19,505 nucleotides of DNA from Bacteriovoracaceae bacterium (GTDB lineage: Bacteria; Bdellovibrionota; Bacteriovoracia; Bacteriovoracales; Bacteriovoracaceae). The position numbers were made by a program, and so were the translations under genes. Within the stretch, counting starts at the first letter, position 1, and every line of letters begins with the position of its first letter. The stretch lies in contig SKIL01000037.1 in NCBI GenBank assembly GCA_007116425.1, positions 1 through 19,505 of the forward strand, given 5' to 3'. Shown piece after piece: positions 15,370 through 19,505 of this stretch. The notes beneath the pieces were generated by a model. That model was not told the origin of the DNA. It saw nothing but the letters and a program-made list of their open reading frames with translations, and ran no database searches.

Positions 15370-18300
15370 TTGACCAACTCAAAAAAGTCTCAACTTTTTT
15401 ATAAATGCCTAAGAGTAAGCAGTTTTATCTCACTCACGTTTTTCTCCTCGATTTGCGCTCATGCATTTTGGCCTTTTTCCAAAGAAGAGTCTGAGGCCTT
15501 CCCAACTCCTCGACAATATAATTATCAGGCATGTCAATTTGCTCACGATGAAAAAAAAGATCCATATGGTGAGGCCGATATAAACCGCGATTTTAAAGGA
15601 AACTGTCACCCAAGATCTGGCGTACCGCATGTCAGTTCTCAAATTGGCCAGCTTCAAGAGTCAAGCGATCAAATAACTCGTCACCTAGGTCAGCAGGCGA
15701 TACTTGATGACCTTAAAACCTTTGTTGAACAAAAAATTGAGTCGAACTTTAAACAAATTGACGACATGATTCAATGTCTCGAAAATCGAGAGAACAATCT
15801 GAGTCTTGAGTGCTACAGAATGATTGAAAGCTTGAGACTATCGACTCTCAATGGCCTCCCCCTCATGCGTGAACATATGGCACTCATGCAAGGGCCAGAA
15901 AGTGGGAGTTATTATCATATCCCACGCTATACAAATCCAAGAGAAAACCCAGAATACAATTATACCTTTAAAATTAAACATGAATATGTTGATCGTGAAA
16001 TCCCACCATTAAATCAAAATGAACGAAAAAACCTCGACATCATTTATGAAAGTTTTTCCCATGAGTACGAACAAAACTGGATGCGAACGATGGGCAGAAG
16101 AAGTTGCTTTCAGCAAGACCCTGAAACCAATCTCTACCAACCTGCAAATGAAAGATGTGCCCGTACGTACAAACCTCTTATAGACCGTGCCGTACGACAT
16201 GAATTTGAAAAAAATCGCTCTCAACACAAACAAGAATATCTCGACCTCTTATCAATCGCTCCCTATCTGGCCTATGTGCAACTCGATGACCCGACACCTG
16301 AAGTTGATGAAAACAATGAATTAGATTATGAGCGACTAGACCAAGCTCTACTTGAGGGAATAAAAGCAATGCGTGAGGACATACAAAATGACTTAAAAAA
16401 AGTTAACCTCGGAAGCAACAGAAGTATCCGATCACTTTTTAGATACCCCTCCCTCATCGAAAGCTTTTTAGAGTCACAAGATCCTCTCTCTGATGTTCAT
16501 TGTAATATTGCAGAGTTTATGAATACGCGTTATGGGCCGGGTGGCCGTATTGATCTGATGACAGATATTGGGGTTGCTGTTGCGGCAATTGCCGGTGGTA
16601 TCGGTTGTATTTTTACCGGTGGAATTGGATGTGCCATAGGCGTGGCCATAGGAGCTGAGGTTTATTTTCTTGGAAAAACAAGTCATCGACTTTATCAGTC
16701 TCAAAACCTTCACGGTGGAGGTCTCATTACAGCGCAAGAGCTTGAGTCAAGCCGAACCGATCGCAATATTTCACTTTTGTTCGCACCTCTTGCCTTTACA
16801 GGTATTCACGGTGGACAGGTTATCGCCAGAGGAGCATCAACAAGTAGAAACGTAAGGCCAGAACAAGCAATTCAGCAGGGCCGTGGACCTCGATTGCTTT
16901 CGAGGGAAGCTGATACTCTTCGCAGTCACTACCTTCACTACTCGCCCACAAGTACAGCTCAAAATCGTCAGTGGATAGAAGTGGCAAGAAATAATCGGGC
17001 CACGCATTATTTTGATGTAGAGAATGCGGCAATTAAAAGACTTAATGATACTATAGGTGACAAAAACCTTGTGACCTCTCTTACAAATTTACACAAGCAA
17101 ATTCTTTTTGATAAAATCGATGATCTTCAAAGACAATTTCCCGGCCTAGAAATTCACCGCTACTCAGACTTTAAATCGAGTCGATTTGCTTTTTCAGGGG
17201 ATGTCCCCCCAGATATCCAAGTCAGGCTTAATCGAATTTTTCATGAAACGGGTCTTGAGTTTGAAGATGTTGTCGGGCGTGCTAATTTTTCAAATATTCC
17301 AGAAAGTGAAGTTCCAGGCCTTTGGTTTAATGCAGGACTCGGAAACACAGCGGATCAAGCAGGACTTGCCGCCAGACAAGCAAGAGACTTAACCAGAGAC
17401 ACGGCCCAAAGACGAGCTAGTGGAGATCATATTGTTTCCTATACTCAAGTCCACGATCAACTTCAAAATCATTTAAGAAGCGTTGAAAGTCAAAGACTGG
17501 CCTTATATAATGCTATTGGCCCTGATGGACCAAATCGCAACATCATCTTTGATAGTTCTTCAGGATCACCTATCCCACGACAAGAAGTTTTTGAGATTTT
17601 AAGAAAGTCGGCCGGAAAATCGAGTGAGCAACTGGCCCAAACATTTAATTCTCAACTAAGAGCAAATATTTCACCCCAACAAGCAAAAGACCTCTCTGAA
17701 TACGCACGTCATATAGATCAGTTTTCACCAGGCCTGTGGAATGAAGGAAGAGTTGTGGCCAACTTGGATGAGGCCATTCATGGAGGACTCTCTGCGGACT
17801 TTAAAGGTATGGGTGCTCGAAACCTTTATCAAGTTGCTAGAGACCTAGCAGACCATCCTCAAAATCTTGACTCTGCTATTGATGCTGTTCGAAGAGGTGA
17901 AGGAAGCGTGACAGACAGCTTTAACCGGCAAAAATCTGAGTTTACAGATCTTGTCGATCAAACTCTTCATCGCTTTAATATTAGGCAAACAGCACGTTGT
18001 AGCGGAGATGATTGCGTCTCACTGGCACAAAGCCCACTCTCAAGAGATGCCCAAGATGCCATCGTTCAATCTATTGCTCGCAGCTCTAAACCTAATGCTT
18101 ATAGATTGAGTTTTATTCCCCCAGGCGTTCGGCCTCAGGATCGAACCATGCTAGCAGTGCACGGTGAACTGATTGAAAAATCAATTAGACAGAACGCTAT
18201 CGGTTTAGGACCGAATCAACTACCTCCAGAAGTTTTATCGAGACTACAAATCGCTGTTGAAATGCCTCCGACACTTGGAAGTGGAAACGTTAGACTTATT

Positions 18301-18459
18301 ATTGGCCACTCCCCTGATATTGAACTCACCCCATCTCAAAGAAGAATTATCGAGCGCCAGTTTGAATCATCACTTGGTAGAGCGAACCAAGATATTTCAA
18401 GAGAGTCAAACCGTGCCATCAATTACACACACTCTAATATTCGATTTACATCTCCCTAA
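15370..18459 (+). CDS. Large exported protein of unknown family with a glycine-rich hydrophobic segment
   Basis: The product is 1029 residues from the TTG at 15370 (GGAGAGG upstream). A frame start at 15283 would add 29 residues before the signal peptide. The signal is basic (SKKSQLFYKCLR), then hydrophobic, with cleavage predicted after CAHA (residue 32). Residues about 35-395 are polar, partly helical, with scattered cysteines. Residues about 400-435 form a glycine-zipper hydrophobic stretch (AAIAGGIGCIFTGGIGCAIG), and a weaker hydrophobic patch lies at about 469-487. Residues about 540-630 contain THYFDVENAAIKRLNDTIGD and IHRYSDFKSSRFAFSGD, the most motif-like part and probably a separate globular domain. 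The remainder is polar and ends in IRFTSP. I recognise no catalytic family. Export, size and a possible membrane-inserting hairpin would fit a secreted effector, a toxin-like protein or an envelope component. It stands alone between a divergent cytochrome gene and a co-directional hydrolase. Confidence 0.85.
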   Translation: MTNSKKSQLFYKCLRVSSFISLTFFSSICAHAFWPFSKEESEAFPTPRQYNYQACQFAHDEKKDPYGEADINRDFKGNCHPRSGVPHVSSQIGQLQESSDQITRHLGQQAILDDLKTFVEQKIESNFKQIDDMIQCLENRENNLSLECYRMIESLRLSTLNGLPLMREHMALMQGPESGSYYHIPRYTNPRENPEYNYTFKIKHEYVDREIPPLNQNERKNLDIIYESFSHEYEQNWMRTMGRRSCFQQDPETNLYQPANERCARTYKPLIDRAVRHEFEKNRSQHKQEYLDLLSIAPYLAYVQLDDPTPEVDENNELDYERLDQALLEGIKAMREDIQNDLKKVNLGSNRSIRSLFRYPSLIESFLESQDPLSDVHCNIAEFMNTRYGPGGRIDLMTDIGVAVAAIAGGIGCIFTGGIGCAIGVAIGAEVYFLGKTSHRLYQSQNLHGGGLITAQELESSRTDRNISLLFAPLAFTGIHGGQVIARGASTSRNVRPEQAIQQGRGPRLLSREADTLRSHYLHYSPTSTAQNRQWIEVARNNRATHYFDVENAAIKRLNDTIGDKNLVTSLTNLHKQILFDKIDDLQRQFPGLEIHRYSDFKSSRFAFSGDVPPDIQVRLNRIFHETGLEFEDVVGRANFSNIPESEVPGLWFNAGLGNTADQAGLAARQARDLTRDTAQRRASGDHIVSYTQVHDQLQNHLRSVESQRLALYNAIGPDGPNRNIIFDSSSGSPIPRQEVFEILRKSAGKSSEQLAQTFNSQLRANISPQQAKDLSEYARHIDQFSPGLWNEGRVVANLDEAIHGGLSADFKGMGARNLYQVARDLADHPQNLDSAIDAVRRGEGSVTDSFNRQKSEFTDLVDQTLHRFNIRQTARCSGDDCVSLAQSPLSRDAQDAIVQSIARSSKPNAYRLSFIPPGVRPQDRTMLAVHGELIEKSIRQNAIGLGPNQLPPEVLSRLQIAVEMPPTLGSGNVRLIIGHSPDIELTPSQRRIIERQFESSLGRANQDISRESNRAINYTHSNIRFTSP

Positions 18460-18636
18460 GCCACTTCCATGTTGAACAAAGTCATCCCACTCAGATTTTA
18501 ACCATCTCAAAGGACTCAGAGCGCCAATCAAGCCGCCTAAAACTTAATTTCCTCACCTTTAAACTTTTACTACTCTCATGCCATATTAAAAGCTACAATG
18601 GCCTTTTATACCAACTAAAACTTTGAGGAAAAAGTA

Positions 18637-19505
18637 TTGCCGATCCTAAAGACGCAACAAAGCAGACCATATCTTAAAATCGCAAGAGGCGGTCATCTCG
18701 AAACCATTGCACCTTACCTTTTCAGAACTGTTCGCAACGTTGAGTATACTCGGAGTAGGGTCACAACAATAGATGGTGACTTTCTTGACTTAGACTGGCT
18801 AATTCAAGAAAAAAGTCCAACAGACTTCCCCTCGCAACTCATCATTTTAAGTCATGGACTAGAAGGCTCTGGCCAATCCTCTTATATGAAGGGAATGGCC
18901 AAGGTATTTCATCAGGCCGGCTTTGATATACTGGCCTGGAATATGAGAAGTTGTAGTGGAGAACTCAATAAGCGAGAACGCTTTTATCATGCAGGTGATC
19001 TCGAAGATTTTGAATTTGTACTTAATTGTGCTCAAGCACAAAAAAATTACGAGGCCATTCACTTAATTGGTTTTAGCCTGGGGGCCAATCTAACCGCCAA
19101 ATATTTAGGAACCAAGAAAAATGATATTCTTCCTAAAATAAAAACATCAGTCTTAATTTCAAACCCCGTAGATTTAGAAGTTAGCGATCTTGAGCTGCAT
19201 AAACGCACAAATCGAATTTACATGGAAACTTTCTTAAAAACCATGAAGCAAAAAGTTTGGGAGAAATCACAACTTATGAGCCTCCCGATGGTTGACATCT
19301 CAATGCTTAATAAATGCTATACGCTAAGGGATTTTAATGATTATTTTGTGGCCCCCCTTCACGGCTTTAAAAATATTATTGAATACTATGAATATGCTAG
19401 CTGCAAAGATGATCTGATAAATATCCAGATCCCAACTCTTATGATTAGCGCCAAAAATGATCCATTTCTTGGAAAAAATTGTTACCCTATTCGATCAGCG
19501 GCAAA
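18637..19505 (+). CDS. YheT-type alpha/beta hydrolase, 3' end outside the window
   Basis: A frame open from the TTG at 18637 to the window end gives 289 residues. GAGG at 18625-18628, eight bases upstream, supports the TTG; no ATG or GTG in this part of the frame would be a better start. GGHLETI at residues 18-24 is the YheT/EMB8 signature near the N terminus. HGLEGSGQSSY (73-83) forms the oxyanion-side loop. The nucleophile elbow GFSLG puts Ser147 as nucleophile. SAKNDP places the acid at Asp275. The histidine should lie beyond the window. YheT relatives are about 320-340 residues, so about 30-50 residues are missing. No signal peptide is seen, so a cytoplasmic esterase-like enzyme is likely. 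The natural substrate of this family is not established. Confidence 0.88.
   Translation, partial: MPILKTQQSRPYLKIARGGHLETIAPYLFRTVRNVEYTRSRVTTIDGDFLDLDWLIQEKSPTDFPSQLIILSHGLEGSGQSSYMKGMAKVFHQAGFDILAWNMRSCSGELNKRERFYHAGDLEDFEFVLNCAQAQKNYEAIHLIGFSLGANLTAKYLGTKKNDILPKIKTSVLISNPVDLEVSDLELHKRTNRIYMETFLKTMKQKVWEKSQLMSLPMVDISMLNKCYTLRDFNDYFVAPLHGFKNIIEYYEYASCKDDLINIQIPTLMISAKNDPFLGKNCYPIRSAA

Noticed and set aside
18594..18599. TACAAT -10-like box before the alpha/beta hydrolase
   Set aside because: No -35 at the proper spacing; it could be real but is not supportable.
1..19505. tRNA, rRNA, CRISPR array, insertion sequence or attachment site
   Set aside because: Looked for and not seen: no clover-leaf sequence, regular spacer array, transposase frame or terminal repeats.

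Overview
The window looks like a low-GC (about 40% by spot counts) Gram-negative bacterium with a predatory, Bdellovibrionota-type gene repertoire (Bacteriovorax/Halobacteriovorax-like). The grounds are giant secreted lipoproteins built from Fn3-like or ASH-like repeats, a MotA/MotB stator pair, PEGA/TPR proteins and frequent TTG/GTG starts. This placement is inference; there is no rRNA or marker gene in the window.

Layout. Bases 1-1378 carry the 3' part of a motA-like gene and a complete motB-like gene, coupled through a one-base overlap. Directly abutting motB, on the minus strand, are two giant lipoprotein genes (11262 down to 1379) whose ends overlap. They encode 1578 and 1715 residues. 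Their N-terminal repeat arrays differ, but both end in the same module: an Fn3-like domain, a PP-x2-M...R...AN...C...YRC segment, and a domain resembling formylglycine-generating enzyme (FGE/SUMF1, C-type-lectin-like fold). Diverging from them on the plus strand is a two-gene operon (11516-14103): a PEGA+TPR periplasmic protein, then a 655-residue membrane protein that reads as a natural fusion of a reduced FliF (ring-building periplasmic domain, one membrane helix, FliF-type tail) to a complete FliG-like protein. The operon ends in a clear hairpin at 14092-14123. After it come a minus-strand DoxX-family membrane protein and a cytochrome c lipoprotein, a plus-strand 1029-residue exported protein of unknown family with a glycine-rich hydrophobic stretch, and the 5' part of a YheT-type alpha/beta hydrolase cut by the window end.

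How the parts may work together. The most interesting possibility is a locus for a flagellar-motor-derived machine that is not a standard flagellum. It would have a stator (MotA/MotB), an inner-membrane rotor/switch fusion (FliF-FliG-like), a periplasmic PEGA/TPR partner, and giant outer-membrane or surface lipoproteins that might act as adhesins or envelope scaffold. The domain resemblances are read directly from the sequence against remembered family patterns. The functional link between the units is inference from proximity.
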